From Streptomyces sp. NBC_00414 (GTDB lineage Bacteria; Actinomycetota; Actinomycetes; Streptomycetales; Streptomycetaceae), in contig NZ_CP107935.1 in NCBI RefSeq assembly GCF_036038375.1, positions 9,424,001 through 9,488,000 on the forward strand: a DNA stretch of 64,000 nt, written 5' to 3'. Below the pieces are notes generated by a model. It saw only the letters and a list, made by a program, of their open reading frames with translations. It made no database searches and was not told the origin of the DNA. Each line of letters starts with the position of its first letter. Position 1 is the first letter of the stretch. Below, piece by piece: positions 33,062 through 41,363 of the stretch. The translations under genes were made by a program, and so were the position numbers.

Positions 33062-34327
33062 CTAGTGCACTGCGGGAGTGAACTGCACCGGCAGCGACGT
33101 CAGTCCCCGCATCCAGATGGACGGACGCCAGGTCAGCTCCGAGGGGTCCACACCCAGCACCAGATCCGGCAGACGCTCCAGGAGCGTCTCCACCGCCGTA
33201 CGCGCCATCACGTCCGCGAGGAGCGGCGCCGGATACGGGCAGCGGTGCTCGCCGTTGCTGAACGACAGGTGCGAGGAGTTCTCGGCGCCGACATGCGACT
33301 CGGGCCAGATCTGCGGATCCGTGTTGGCCGCCGCGAGGCCGAGGACGAGGCAGTCGCCCTCACGGATGAGCCGCCCGCCGAGCTGCGTGTCGCGCACGGC
33401 CCAGCGGCCGATGAAGTTCTGGGTCGGTGTGTCCAGCCACAGCACCTCGTTCAGCGCGTCGCCGACACTGACCCGGCCGCCGGAGACGTTGACCGCGAAA
33501 CGCTCGTCGGTGAGCAGCAGACGCAGGGTGTTGCAGATCCAGTTCGCGGTCGGCTGCTGGGCCGCCGCGATGACGGAGATCAGGTCCTGCACGATCTCCT
33601 CGTCACTGAGATCGGCCGGATCCAGCAGCATCCGCGAGGTGACGTCGGGCCCCGGGTTCTCCCGCTTCTCCTTCACCAGCTGCATGATGCGCGCCCCGAC
33701 GCGCATGTACGCCGCCACCGGGTCGTCGCCCTCACCGGCGTCGAGCGAGATCCGCAGATCGTCGACGAGCTGCTCGGTGTCCGCGCTGCCCTGCGGCATA
33801 CCGCACATCCACAGCACCGCACGGGCCGGCAGGGCGTGCGCGTAGGCGTTCATCAGCTCGGCCTGGCCGCTGCCGCCGAACGAGGCGATCAGCTGCTCGG
33901 CGATCGTCTGGCACTCGCGGGCCAGTTCGAACTGGTCGACCCCCTCCAGCGCCTGGGTGATGACACCGGCCCTGCGCTGATGCTCCGCGCCCTCGGTGAA
34001 CAGCACGGACGGCTGGTGACCGACGAACGGCATGAGGGGCCAGTCGGCCGGAATGTTCGGCCACTGGTTCCACCGCCGGGAGTCCCGCGCGAACAGCTCG
34101 TCGTGGCTGGTCACGTAACTGACCTCGGGATAGCCGAGTACGAGCCAGGCCGGGACGTCGCCGTCGAGCAGGACCGGAGCGACCGCCCCGTGTTCCCTGC
34201 GCATCGTGCGGTACAGCTGCGAGGGTGTCTGCTGGTACTCCAGACCGCCCAGGTGCACGGCGGAACCGTGCGCGGGGCAGCCCGGTGGAGGAGTCTTCGA
34301 GGAAGAGGAGCCGGTGGTGTCGCTCAC
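33062..34327 (-). CDS. cvnE: conservon-associated cytochrome P450 (CYP157-like, no ExxR)
   Basis: A 421-residue P450 forming the last gene of the conservon. The heme loop is SFSNGEHRCPYPAPLLAD, where the usual Gly after Cys is missing. The K-helix reads LNEVLWLDTP, so the ExxR arginine is replaced by Trp, and the I-helix has AAAQQPTANW instead of AGxxT. The S. coelicolor CYP157 proteins linked to conservons are known to lack ExxR, so this fits that family. The GTG at 34327 overlaps the cvnD stop by four bases. Catalytic activity is doubtful; a binding or regulatory role is possible. Confidence 0.85.
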   Translation of the reverse strand: MSDTTGSSSSKTPPPGCPAHGSAVHLGGLEYQQTPSQLYRTMRREHGAVAPVLLDGDVPAWLVLGYPEVSYVTSHDELFARDSRRWNQWPNIPADWPLMPFVGHQPSVLFTEGAEHQRRAGVITQALEGVDQFELARECQTIAEQLIASFGGSGQAELMNAYAHALPARAVLWMCGMPQGSADTEQLVDDLRISLDAGEGDDPVAAYMRVGARIMQLVKEKRENPGPDVTSRMLLDPADLSDEEIVQDLISVIAAAQQPTANWICNTLRLLLTDERFAVNVSGGRVSVGDALNEVLWLDTPTQNFIGRWAVRDTQLGGRLIREGDCLVLGLAAANTDPQIWPESHVGAENSSHLSFSNGEHRCPYPAPLLADVMARTAVETLLERLPDLVLGVDPSELTWRPSIWMRGLTSLPVQFTPAVH

Positions 34328-34941
34328 GACGTCCCCTCCTGGGACAGGGCCAATGCGTAGAGGTGGTCCACGAGAGTGATCAGCACTTCCTTGCCCGACG
34401 ACCTGACCCGCGCGTCGCAGTCGACCATGGGCACATGGTCGCCCAGCGCGAGTGCCTGCCGGATCTCGTCGAGCGAGAACCGCTGCTCGTCGTCGTCGAA
34501 ACGATTGACGGCCACCACGAACGGCGTCTTGTGGTGTTCGAGCCGGTCGATCGCGTACCAGGAGTCCTCCATGCGCCGGGTGTCGACGAGGACGATCGCG
34601 CCCAGGGTGCCGGAGAACAGCCGGTCCCACAGGAACCAGAAGCGCTCCTGGCCCGGTGCGCCGAACAGGTAGAGCACCATGCGCTGGTTGAGGCTGATAC
34701 GGCCGAAGTCGAAGGCGACGGTCGTCGTGGTCTTGCGCTCCACGCCTGCCGTCTCGTCGACGCCCTGCCCCGCCTGGGTCATCACCTCTTCGGTGTTCAG
34801 CGGGCGTATCTCGCTGACCGAGCGGACCAGGGTGGTCTTGCCGGCGCCGAAACCGCCCACCACGACGATCTTCAGTCCGGTCTCGGCGGCATCGGCCAGC
34901 GGCGTGCGCTGGGCGGGCAGCTCAGAGGTTGCGGAGCCCAT
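34324..34941 (-). CDS. cvnD: conservon Ras-like GTP-binding protein CvnD
   Basis: A 205-residue small GTPase. The P-loop is VVVGGFGAGKTTLVRSVSE (about 25-43), switch II has FGAPGQERFWFLWD, and the base-recognition motif is VAVNRFDDDE (N-R-F-D in place of NKxD). In conservons CvnA-D form a membrane-bound complex likened to G-protein signalling. It overlaps cvnC by 20 bases and cvnE by four. Confidence 0.93.
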   Translation of the reverse strand: MGSATSELPAQRTPLADAAETGLKIVVVGGFGAGKTTLVRSVSEIRPLNTEEVMTQAGQGVDETAGVERKTTTTVAFDFGRISLNQRMVLYLFGAPGQERFWFLWDRLFSGTLGAIVLVDTRRMEDSWYAIDRLEHHKTPFVVAVNRFDDDEQRFSLDEIRQALALGDHVPMVDCDARVRSSGKEVLITLVDHLYALALSQEGTS

Positions 34942-35278
34942 GGAGCACCTCCTGCAGCAGTGCGGTTTCGGGGAGGGTCGCGACGGAATCGGCCGCGCGG
35001 GGGTGACGGGCGCTCACCTTGCCCATGGCATGGAGGTCGCCGAGGAGGATCCGTACCACGGTGATGGGCAGCTTGAGTTCGGCCGAGACCTCGACCAGTG
35101 CCGTCGGGTGCCGGCACAGTTCGAGGATCCGGACGTGCTCGGACTGCATCCCGGCGGTGGGCTCGCACTCGCTGACGATCAGCGTGACCAGGTCGAAGGC
35201 GTCATCGGCTTCGCTGCGTCCGCCCGTGACCGTGTAGAGCCGGTCGGGGTCGCCGATGTCCACGGGTTTGCGGCTCAC
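34922..35278 (-). CDS. cvnC: conservon protein CvnC (DUF742)
   Basis: A 118-residue DUF742 protein with a winged-helix-like core: LYTVTGGRSEADDAFDLVTL, EHVRILELCRHPTALVEVSA, LKLPITVVRILLGDLHAMGK, ending LLQEVLHGLRNL. GTG start overlaps the cvnB stop as GTGA. Length and order fit conservons exactly. Confidence 0.93.
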   Translation of the reverse strand: MSRKPVDIGDPDRLYTVTGGRSEADDAFDLVTLIVSECEPTAGMQSEHVRILELCRHPTALVEVSAELKLPITVVRILLGDLHAMGKVSARHPRAADSVATLPETALLQEVLHGLRNL

Positions 35279-35730
35279 GCCGAGGCACCCCTGGTGACGG
35301 GCGTGCGCGGTTCGGCCCGCAGATGTTCACCGATCTGTTCCACCAGCTCGGTCATCTGATGGCCGACGACGCCCGGGTCGGCGCTCTCCTCGGCGACGAC
35401 CGCCAGGTGCGCGCCCTGGCCGGCCTCCACGATGAACAGGAGGCCGCCGTGGAACTCGGTCATGGAGTGCCGGACGCCGCCGGTTCCGTCGCCGAACTCC
35501 ACGGACGCGCCCTGCGCGAGCGCCTGGATGCCGGAGCAGATCGCAGCCAGCTGGTCGGCCTGGTCGAGGGTCAGGTGTTCCGTCCAGCACAGCTTCAGAC
35601 CGTCCCGGGACAGGACGAGTGCGTGGCGGGTGCCCGGCGTGCGCTCCAAGAGGTTCATCAAGAGCCAGGTGAGGCTGTTGTCAGTGGTCTCCATGATGGG
35701 CGGGTCGGGTGCCGGCCAGTCGGCGGTCAC
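35275..35730 (-). CDS. cvnB: conservon protein CvnB (roadblock/LC7)
   Basis: A 151-residue roadblock/LC7-fold protein: LTWLLMNLLERTPGTRHALV, LSRDGLKLCWTEHLTLDQAD, HGGLLFIVEAGQGAHLAVVA. In conservons it pairs with the GTPase CvnD. The GTG at 35730 has GGAGGA about ten bases upstream and is preferred to the internal ATG at 35694, which has none. It lies 87 bases after cvnA. Confidence 0.93.
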   Translation of the reverse strand: MTADWPAPDPPIMETTDNSLTWLLMNLLERTPGTRHALVLSRDGLKLCWTEHLTLDQADQLAAICSGIQALAQGASVEFGDGTGGVRHSMTEFHGGLLFIVEAGQGAHLAVVAEESADPGVVGHQMTELVEQIGEHLRAEPRTPVTRGASA

Positions 35731-35817
35731 CCGGCCCGTTCCTCCAATCCAACGGGGTGCGGCGAATCAGTGCGGGGTGGGCTTGCGAAGCTCTGGGCTG
35801 TGCGAAGGGCGGGGGAT

Positions 35818-37566
35818 CTAGCCGTCCGTCCCGGGCCCGGTGTCGGGTCCGGCGTCCTCACCGGGGGCGGCGGGCAGGTCACCGGTGTTACCGGCGGCGT
35901 GCCGGCCGCGGTGGAAGGCGCCGAACCGGCTGCCGGCGTCACGCGCCGGACCGTCCGCGTCGGGCTCGGCCCGGGACGGCTCGGACGTGGTCTTCGGCCG
36001 TCCTCTTTCCGCCTCGGCCATGGTGCGGCCGGGAGCGCGGACGGGCAGTCCGCCCGGAGTGGCCGCGGTGCGCCTGCGGGGAATGTCGGCCGGGGGCGCC
36101 TCGTCCACGGGCGCGGTGGCCCGCGGAGTCCGTACCGGGAACGTTTCCTCGGCCGTGGGGGCCGGTGCGGCGGCCGGGATCTCCGCGGCGGGACGCACAC
36201 GTTCGGCAGCGACCGGCTCGCGCTGCTGGGCCACGAGCTGGGGCGGCAGCAGTACGACGACACCGGTGCCGCCGCGCGAGGAGGGGCGGTAGTTGACGCT
36301 GATGCCGTGCTTGGCGGCGAGGCGTCCCACCACGCTCAGGCCGAGCCGGGTGCCCTGGAGCGAGGCGAGGTCGGTGACCTTGCCCGACACCGACTCCTCC
36401 GCGCGGCGCATGGAGGCGTCGGACATCTTCAGGCCGCTGTCCTCGATGGTGATGACGAGGCCCGCGCTGCGCTCCTCCACGTACACGTGGACCTCGTCGA
36501 TCGGCGGCGAGAAGTTGGCGGCGTTGTCCATGAGTTCGGCCAGCAGGTGCATCACGCCCTCGGCCGCGAAGCCCGCGATGGACGCCTTGCTGGAGTTGTG
36601 CAGACGCACGCGCCGGTAGGCGGCGATCCGGCCGACGGAGCCGCGCAGGATGCTCTCCATCACGATCGGCTTGTTCCACACCCGGCTGGAGCGACCACCC
36701 ATCAGCAGGGCCAACCGGTCGGTCATCAGGCCCAGCTGGGAGGTGCCGTGGTCGAGGCGCAGCAGATCGCCGAAGATCTCCCCGGCGTGCCGGTCCTGCA
36801 TGTCCCGGAGGTCGGCGAGCATGCCGACGGTCTTGGCCTGGACCCGGCTGAGCGCCTTCGCGGAAGCGGCCTGGGCGGCGGCGGAACGGCGCTCGCTGTA
36901 CGCGAGTTCCCGGATGAACGATTCGGCGGGGGAGCGCAGCAGCGGGTTGGTCGGCCAGTCGAGCTTGGCGAGAACGGTGTCGGCCGAACTGCCCTCGCGC
37001 AGCAGTGACACCGCGGCGGGCAGGGTGTCGTTGGTCAGCCGCTCGAGTTCCTGTGTCCCCTTGGCGAGTTCGCGCCGCATCATGTCGAGGTCCGACTGCG
37101 CGTCGGCGGTCCGCCGGACGGACTGGGCGACCTCGGTGGTGAAGACGTGCAGCATCCGCCGCAGATACGGGTCGGAGGGGGTGCGCAGACCGGACAGGAC
37201 CTCGTCGGGGCCTACGCCGTTCTTCAGCTGCTCGGCCACCGCCGGCAGGGTCACATTGACCAACTGGTCCGTCTCGGCGCCGTGTTGGCTCCAGTTGTTC
37301 TTCGTCATCTCCAGTTCGCCGGACCGTGACAGCGTCTGGCGGTGGGCCTTGCGCAACCGGGCGGAGGTGAAGGCGACGACGGCCGCTATGCAGCACCAGG
37401 CGGCTATCGCCGTGCCCGCCACCCACGGGCGGGCTCCCTCGGGCGCGAGGCCGACGGCGGCTCCGGCACCCGCGGCCGTGACGACCAGGACCGCGGGGAA
37501 CACGACCGGAGTGGAACCCGTCTTCTGCGCAGATCGGCGCTGACGGGGGCGAGCAGGCACTGGCAT
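35818..37566 (-). CDS. cvnA: conservon sensor kinase-like protein CvnA
   Basis: A 582-residue membrane protein. Two N-terminal hydrophobic segments (VVFPAVLVVTAAGAGAAVGL and WVAGTAIAAWCCIAAVVAF) are followed by a long helical region and a histidine-kinase-type ATPase domain at about 300-440 with N-box LLAELMDNAANFSPP and G1 box TIEDSGLKMSD. The tail (460-582) is Pro/Ala/Arg-rich and probably unstructured. ATG at 37566 with GAGGGA upstream; the longer upstream frame lacks similarity. First gene of cvnABCDE, whose members interact at the membrane. Confidence 0.92.
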   Translation of the reverse strand: MPVPARPRQRRSAQKTGSTPVVFPAVLVVTAAGAGAAVGLAPEGARPWVAGTAIAAWCCIAAVVAFTSARLRKAHRQTLSRSGELEMTKNNWSQHGAETDQLVNVTLPAVAEQLKNGVGPDEVLSGLRTPSDPYLRRMLHVFTTEVAQSVRRTADAQSDLDMMRRELAKGTQELERLTNDTLPAAVSLLREGSSADTVLAKLDWPTNPLLRSPAESFIRELAYSERRSAAAQAASAKALSRVQAKTVGMLADLRDMQDRHAGEIFGDLLRLDHGTSQLGLMTDRLALLMGGRSSRVWNKPIVMESILRGSVGRIAAYRRVRLHNSSKASIAGFAAEGVMHLLAELMDNAANFSPPIDEVHVYVEERSAGLVITIEDSGLKMSDASMRRAEESVSGKVTDLASLQGTRLGLSVVGRLAAKHGISVNYRPSSRGGTGVVVLLPPQLVAQQREPVAAERVRPAAEIPAAAPAPTAEETFPVRTPRATAPVDEAPPADIPRRRTAATPGGLPVRAPGRTMAEAERGRPKTTSEPSRAEPDADGPARDAGSRFGAFHRGRHAAGNTGDLPAAPGEDAGPDTGPGTDG

Positions 37567-37895
37567 TCCGCGGTCCCTCGGTCCGTGCGAGCAGGAGTAC
37601 GTCCACAGGTGAAACGTCGCCGAGAAGCCGGAAGATGGTAGGCCACCTTCCGGATCAAGCGCGTCGCTCATGCTAGTCACCGCACCTGGCGGACAGGACC
37701 GGCAGGGGGCTCATCACTCGCACGACTTCACTTCGTCGAGAAATGGCTACCTCGGCACCACTGTGTGGTAGATGAACTGAGTTGACGTCAACTGGGGGAT
37801 GGCGTGCGGCAGTCGTCATTTTCATGTGCTTTGCCGCTCCCCCGTCGCGTTCGAAACTTCGTCACCTTCGATTCGGAGGGCGCATTTTCAGCCAA
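37567..37895. other. 329-base intergenic region upstream of cvnA
   Basis: No gene is supported here. It holds the cvnA promoter region and, at 37780-37793, a perfect 14-bp palindrome AGTTGACGTCAACT. A short inverted repeat ACCAC-TGT-GTGGT lies at 37757-37769. The stretch from 37735 to 37895 is richer in A and T than the surrounding genes, consistent with control sequences. Confidence 0.6.
37780..37793. promoter_or_regulatory. 14-bp palindrome AGTTGACGTCAACT
   Basis: A perfect dyad 214 bases upstream of the cvnA start, with TGACGTCA in its centre. It could be a regulator binding site for the conservon or, being 103 bases past the LysR stop, unrelated to it. No regulator is known to fit. Confidence 0.45.
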
Positions 37896-38816
37896 CTAAC
37901 CGCTGATCCTGGCCGACGAACCGACCGTCTCGTCGGCCAGAACCTCTGTGTCGAGCAGGGACATGAAGGCCCTCGCCGCCGGGCTGGTCGCCTCCGGTGG
38001 CGGCAGCATCGCGACGGTCTCGTACGGAGTGTCGGTGTCCGCCTTGAGCGGGAGGGTCGGGAGGGCCGGCCGCTTGTGGGCGAAGTGACGCGGTACGACG
38101 GCGATGCCGAGGCCCTCCTCGACGAGGTCGAGCAGGCTGTGCACGTCGTTCACCTCCAGGGTGACCGTGCGCTGCACACGCGCCGCCGCGAAGGCCGCGT
38201 CGGTGGTGCGGCGCGGCCCCCAGTCGGGGTGGAAGTCGACGAAGGCCTCGCCGCCCAGCTCGTGCGGGGTGACCGGGCCGCCGCCCGCCAGCCGGTGCGC
38301 GGGATGACAGACGACGGTCATCGGCTCGCGGGTCAGCGGCAGGCTCCGCAGCTGTTCCGTGTCGGCGCGGGTCGTCACCGCGAACGCCAGGTCCAGCCGG
38401 CCCGCGGCGACGTCCTCGGCGAGCGCGCCCGAGCCCGCCTGCCGCAGCCGGATCTCCACGTCCGGATGCCGTCTGCGGAATTCGGCCAGCAGCGGGGCCA
38501 CGTGCACGCCGGCGATGCACTGCTCGGTGCCCAGCGAGAGCGTGCCCCGCAGCACCCCCTGTACGGCGGCCACCGCGTCGTGGGCCGCGCGGACCTGCGC
38601 CAGGATCCGCTCGGCCTCGGTCAGCAGGGCCCGTCCGGCCTCGGTGAGCGTGACGCGGCGGGTGGTACGGACGAACAGCGGCGCCCGCAGTTCGCGCTCC
38701 AGGGCGCGGATGGAGGCGGACAGGCCGGACTGCGACACCATGAGGCGTTCCGCTGCCCGGGTGAAGTGCTGGTCCTCGGCGACCGCGACGAAGTGCTGGA
38801 GATGGCGCAATTCCAT
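37896..38816 (-). CDS. LysR-family transcriptional regulator
   Basis: A 306-residue regulator: DNA-binding domain MELRHLQHFVAVAEDQHFTR, AAERLMVSQSGLSASIRALE and FVRTTRRVTLTEAGRALL, followed by a substrate-binding-fold effector domain (GTLSLGTEQCIAGVHVAPLL, LDLVEEGLGIAVVPRHFA). ATG at 38816 is the family start. It diverges from an aldo/keto reductase gene across 110 bases, the classic arrangement in which LysR controls its neighbour. Confidence 0.9.
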   Translation of the reverse strand: MELRHLQHFVAVAEDQHFTRAAERLMVSQSGLSASIRALERELRAPLFVRTTRRVTLTEAGRALLTEAERILAQVRAAHDAVAAVQGVLRGTLSLGTEQCIAGVHVAPLLAEFRRRHPDVEIRLRQAGSGALAEDVAAGRLDLAFAVTTRADTEQLRSLPLTREPMTVVCHPAHRLAGGGPVTPHELGGEAFVDFHPDWGPRRTTDAAFAAARVQRTVTLEVNDVHSLLDLVEEGLGIAVVPRHFAHKRPALPTLPLKADTDTPYETVAMLPPPEATSPAARAFMSLLDTEVLADETVGSSARISG

Positions 38817-38926
38817 GATTGAGAAGCGTATCCGCTGAATCCCATCCGATTCTCCTGTTGGACCGCTGCCCGTGGGGCAGGCGAGAGTGGACACCGGTCC
38901 ACTCCGTACCGACCCCTCTGGAGAAC

Positions 38927-39928
38927 GTGTTGTACACCGCACACACCGACCGCTACGCGGACATGCCCTACCGGCGCACCGGACGCAGCGGCCTGAAGCT
39001 GCCCGCCCTCTCCCTGGGCCTGTGGCACAACTTCGGCCCCGACCGGCCGGTGGACACCCAGCGCGCGATCCTGCGGCGAGCGTTCGACCTGGGCGTCACG
39101 CACTTCGACCTGGCCAACAACTACGGGCCTCCGCCCGGCGCCGCCGAGTCCGCCCTCGGCGAGGCGCTGAAGGCGGACTTCGCGCCCTACCGCGACGAGC
39201 TGGTCATCTCCAGCAAGGCCGGCTACCTGATGTGGCCGGGCCCGTACGGCGAGTGGGGCTCCCGCAAGTACCTGCTGTCCTCGCTCGACCAGAGCCTGAA
39301 GCGCATGGGCCTCGACTACGTCGACATCTTCTACTCGCACCGCCCCGACCCGGAGACTCCCCTCGAGGAGACGATGGGTGCCCTGCACACGGCCGTCCAG
39401 CAGGGCAAGGCGCTGTACGTCGGTGTCTCGAACTACTCGCCCGAGCAGACCCGTGAGGCCGCCCGGATCCTGGGCGAGCTGGGCACCCCCCTCCTCATCC
39501 ACCAGCCGCGCTACTCGATGCTCGACCGGCGCCCCGAGGAGGAGGGACTCCTGGACACGCTCGACGAGCTGCAGGTCGGGTCCATCGCCTACTCGCCGCT
39601 GGACCAGGGGCTGCTCACGGGCCGCTACCTGGACGGCATCCCCGAGGGCTCGCGGGCCGCGAGCGACAGCCCCTTCCTCAGCGCGGACAAGCTGACCGAG
39701 GACCTCGTCGCCGATCTGCGCGCCCTGAACGACATCGCGAAGTCCCGCGGTCAGTCCCTGGCCCAGATGGCGCTGGCCTGGGTGCTGCGCGGTGGGCGGG
39801 TCACCTCCGCGCTGATCGGCGCGAGCAGTCCGCAGCAGCTGGAGGACAGCGTGGCTGCCACGGGGAATCTGGCGTTCTCGGCGGATGAGCTCGCCCGGAT
39901 CGACGAGGTCGTTCAGCGCTCCGCCTGA
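38927..39928 (+). CDS. aldo/keto reductase (YghZ/KAB-like)
   Basis: A 333-residue NADPH-dependent oxidoreductase. Family blocks are MPYRRTGRSGLKLPALSLGL, WHNFGPDRPVDTQRAILRRA, FDLANNYGPPPGAAESALGE, and the catalytic region SKAGYLMWPGPYGEWGSRKY with SLDQSLKRMGLDYVDIFYSH. These match the glyceraldehyde-phosphate reductase YghZ and potassium-channel beta-subunit group. GGAG at 38920-38923 fits the GTG at 38927 or a TTG at 38930. Probably controlled by the divergent LysR protein. Confidence 0.9.
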   Translation: MLYTAHTDRYADMPYRRTGRSGLKLPALSLGLWHNFGPDRPVDTQRAILRRAFDLGVTHFDLANNYGPPPGAAESALGEALKADFAPYRDELVISSKAGYLMWPGPYGEWGSRKYLLSSLDQSLKRMGLDYVDIFYSHRPDPETPLEETMGALHTAVQQGKALYVGVSNYSPEQTREAARILGELGTPLLIHQPRYSMLDRRPEEEGLLDTLDELQVGSIAYSPLDQGLLTGRYLDGIPEGSRAASDSPFLSADKLTEDLVADLRALNDIAKSRGQSLAQMALAWVLRGGRVTSALIGASSPQQLEDSVAATGNLAFSADELARIDEVVQRSA

Positions 39929-39988
39929 TCGCTCCGCGAAGCGCTTCGACGGGGGCGCGGTGATGGATCTGCGGGCCGGTGGGGGCCG

Positions 39989-40010
39989 GCCGCGCAGTTC
40001 CCCGCGCCCC
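39989..40010. repeat. copy A of a dispersed GC-rich element
   Basis: GCCGCGCAGTTCCCCGCGCC at this site recurs with one change at 45545-45565. Both copies lie just downstream of genes, in GC-rich intergenic DNA with several short hairpins. Confidence 0.7.
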
Positions 40011-40103
40011 CTGCGGGCCCCGCGCCCTTCACGGGCCCCGCGGGCCCTGATGGGCAGCGCCCCGGGCCCCTGACGGGCCGGGTGAGCGCGTACCGGATCA
40101 GGA

Positions 40104-40487
40104 TCACCCCGCCGCGGGCACCCGGTCGAGGAAGCCGGACACGCTCCGTATCCGGCCGTCCTCGGCCAGGGAGATGACGTCGGACCCGGCGACGGGTGCC
40201 GAACCGTCCGCGGTGTTCACCAGCTCCCAGCCGAAGCGGGCGATGTCGTGGTGGCCGTCCACCGCGCCGGCCGGACGGAACACGAAACCGGGAAACTGCT
40301 CGTGGGCCGCGGCGATCACGGCCGCGACGGCGTCGTGCCCGCGGACGTCGGCGAGGGGGTCGGTGTATCCGCCGACCGTGCTCCAGGCGGCGGCCACCGC
40401 CTTCGCCAGGGCCTCGGCCCCGTCCGCGTTCCAGGCTTCGAAGTAACGGGCGACGGCGGTCTCGTACCGGTTCTCGTTCGCGGACAT
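40104..40487 (-). CDS. nuclear transport factor 2-like/SnoaL-like protein
   Basis: A 127-residue cone-fold protein: RYETAVARYFEAWNADGAEA, LADVRGHDAVAAVIAAAHEQ, FPGFVFRPAGAVDGHHDIAR, FGWELVNTADGSAPVAGSDV, ending GRIRSVSGFLDRVP. The fold is used by isomerases, cyclases and ligand-binding proteins; residues here do not reveal which. The ATG at 40487 begins MSANENRYE. The next 388 bases upstream hold a candidate operator. Confidence 0.82.
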   Translation of the reverse strand: MSANENRYETAVARYFEAWNADGAEALAKAVAAAWSTVGGYTDPLADVRGHDAVAAVIAAAHEQFPGFVFRPAGAVDGHHDIARFGWELVNTADGSAPVAGSDVISLAEDGRIRSVSGFLDRVPAAG

Positions 40488-40875
40488 GGAAATCAGCCTC
40501 CATCGAGGGGCGTGGGGATTCGGTACCGCAACCATGCCGGGCCCCCCGGGACCGTCGATTACCTCGCGGGTAATGGGCCGCCGCGCGCGGATTCCGTACA
40601 GCTGGGAATTCCGTGCGGCCGGGGACGGCCCGAGCCGTTTCGGCCAACGAACGCCGTGAATATGCCAGGAGACTGGCCGGAAAGGCATGGTGACACTGAG
40701 TCAGGAGTGGCGATACTCGAAGGCTAGGGACATTCACCATTCACCACTCGACGAGCCCCCGGCGAACGGTCCGGAGAAGCCGAACCTCCTCGGAACAGCG
40801 CCACGGTGCACGCCAGAACGAGCCGCGCGAAAGAGAGGCCGACAGGCGGCGAGCGGATGCAATGGGGGAGTGATC
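40488..40875. other. 388-base intergenic region between divergent genes
   Basis: No gene is supported. At 40558-40574 there is an inverted repeat ATTACC-TCGCG-GGTAAT about 70 bases upstream of the NTF2-like gene, a plausible operator. ATTCACC occurs twice at about 40733 and 40740. The last bases (GGGGGAG, 40864-40870) are the ribosome-binding site of the next gene. Confidence 0.5.
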
Positions 40876-41286
40876 GTGCACGACGAATTCCTGTGCCACG
40901 TCACCGCGTACGGAGTCTGTGGCGGAATGTGGGTCGGTGTACCGCTCGGCACCTACCGGGCGCCCACTCTGGCCCTGGCCATGTGGTGGTTACGGGACCG
41001 GGCGTCCTGGATCGCCGAGCGCCTCGATCCGAACCCCGACGCGCCCTACTTCCCGCCGAACTCGATGGCGCCCGTCGCGGGCACCACCCCCGATGTGCCA
41101 GGCCAGCTGCGCAGGTGGTGCGGCGACATCGCGCAACAGGAGCTCACTGCCGAGGAGTTGGCCGCCGGTCATCTGGTGCGCATCGCCACCAGTGACGAGA
41201 CCACCGAGTACGAACTGCTCGCGGAGTCGGTCGACGCCCTGCGGATGCAGCGGACCCTGCCCTTCCTGTCGGTCCCCGCCGCCTGA
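40876..41286 (+). CDS. hypothetical protein (136 aa)
   Basis: A frame with genome-typical codon use, starting at GTG 40876 behind GGGGGAG: VHDEFLCHVTAYGVCGGMWV, GVPLGTYRAPTLALAMWWLR, and a C-terminal half with QQELTAEELAAGHLVRIATS and SVDALRMQRTLPFLSV. It is not clearly membrane-bound. I do not recognise the family. A GTG six bases earlier is an alternative start. It lies 77 bases before the double-FHA transporter gene. Confidence 0.6.
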   Translation: MHDEFLCHVTAYGVCGGMWVGVPLGTYRAPTLALAMWWLRDRASWIAERLDPNPDAPYFPPNSMAPVAGTTPDVPGQLRRWCGDIAQQELTAEELAAGHLVRIATSDETTEYELLAESVDALRMQRTLPFLSVPAA

Positions 41287-41351
41287 TCCGCCCGTCGCCC
41301 CCAGTGGCCAGGGCCCCACTCCCGCAGCAGGCGCATATACGGACGAATAGC

Positions 41352-41357
41352 TAGAAT
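41352..41357 (+). promoter_or_regulatory. -10-like TAGAAT before the FHA-ABC gene (possible leaderless start)
   Basis: TAGAAT ends 6 bases before the ATG at 41364, and no ribosome-binding site is visible, suggesting transcription starts at or next to the start codon. No good -35 is seen. Confidence 0.4.
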
Positions 41358-41363
41358 TCAGGC

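Noticed and set aside
31690..34327. Secondary-metabolite gene cluster around the two P450 genes
   Set aside because: No PKS, NRPS, terpene or RiPP core gene nearby; the second P450 belongs to the conservon.
35694..35696. Internal ATG as cvnB start
   Set aside because: No ribosome-binding site; the upstream GTG at 35730 has GGAGGA.
40687..40875. N-terminal extension of the 136-residue hypothetical protein
   Set aside because: The extended part lacks normal codon bias and no ribosome-binding site precedes it, whereas GTG 40876 has a good one.
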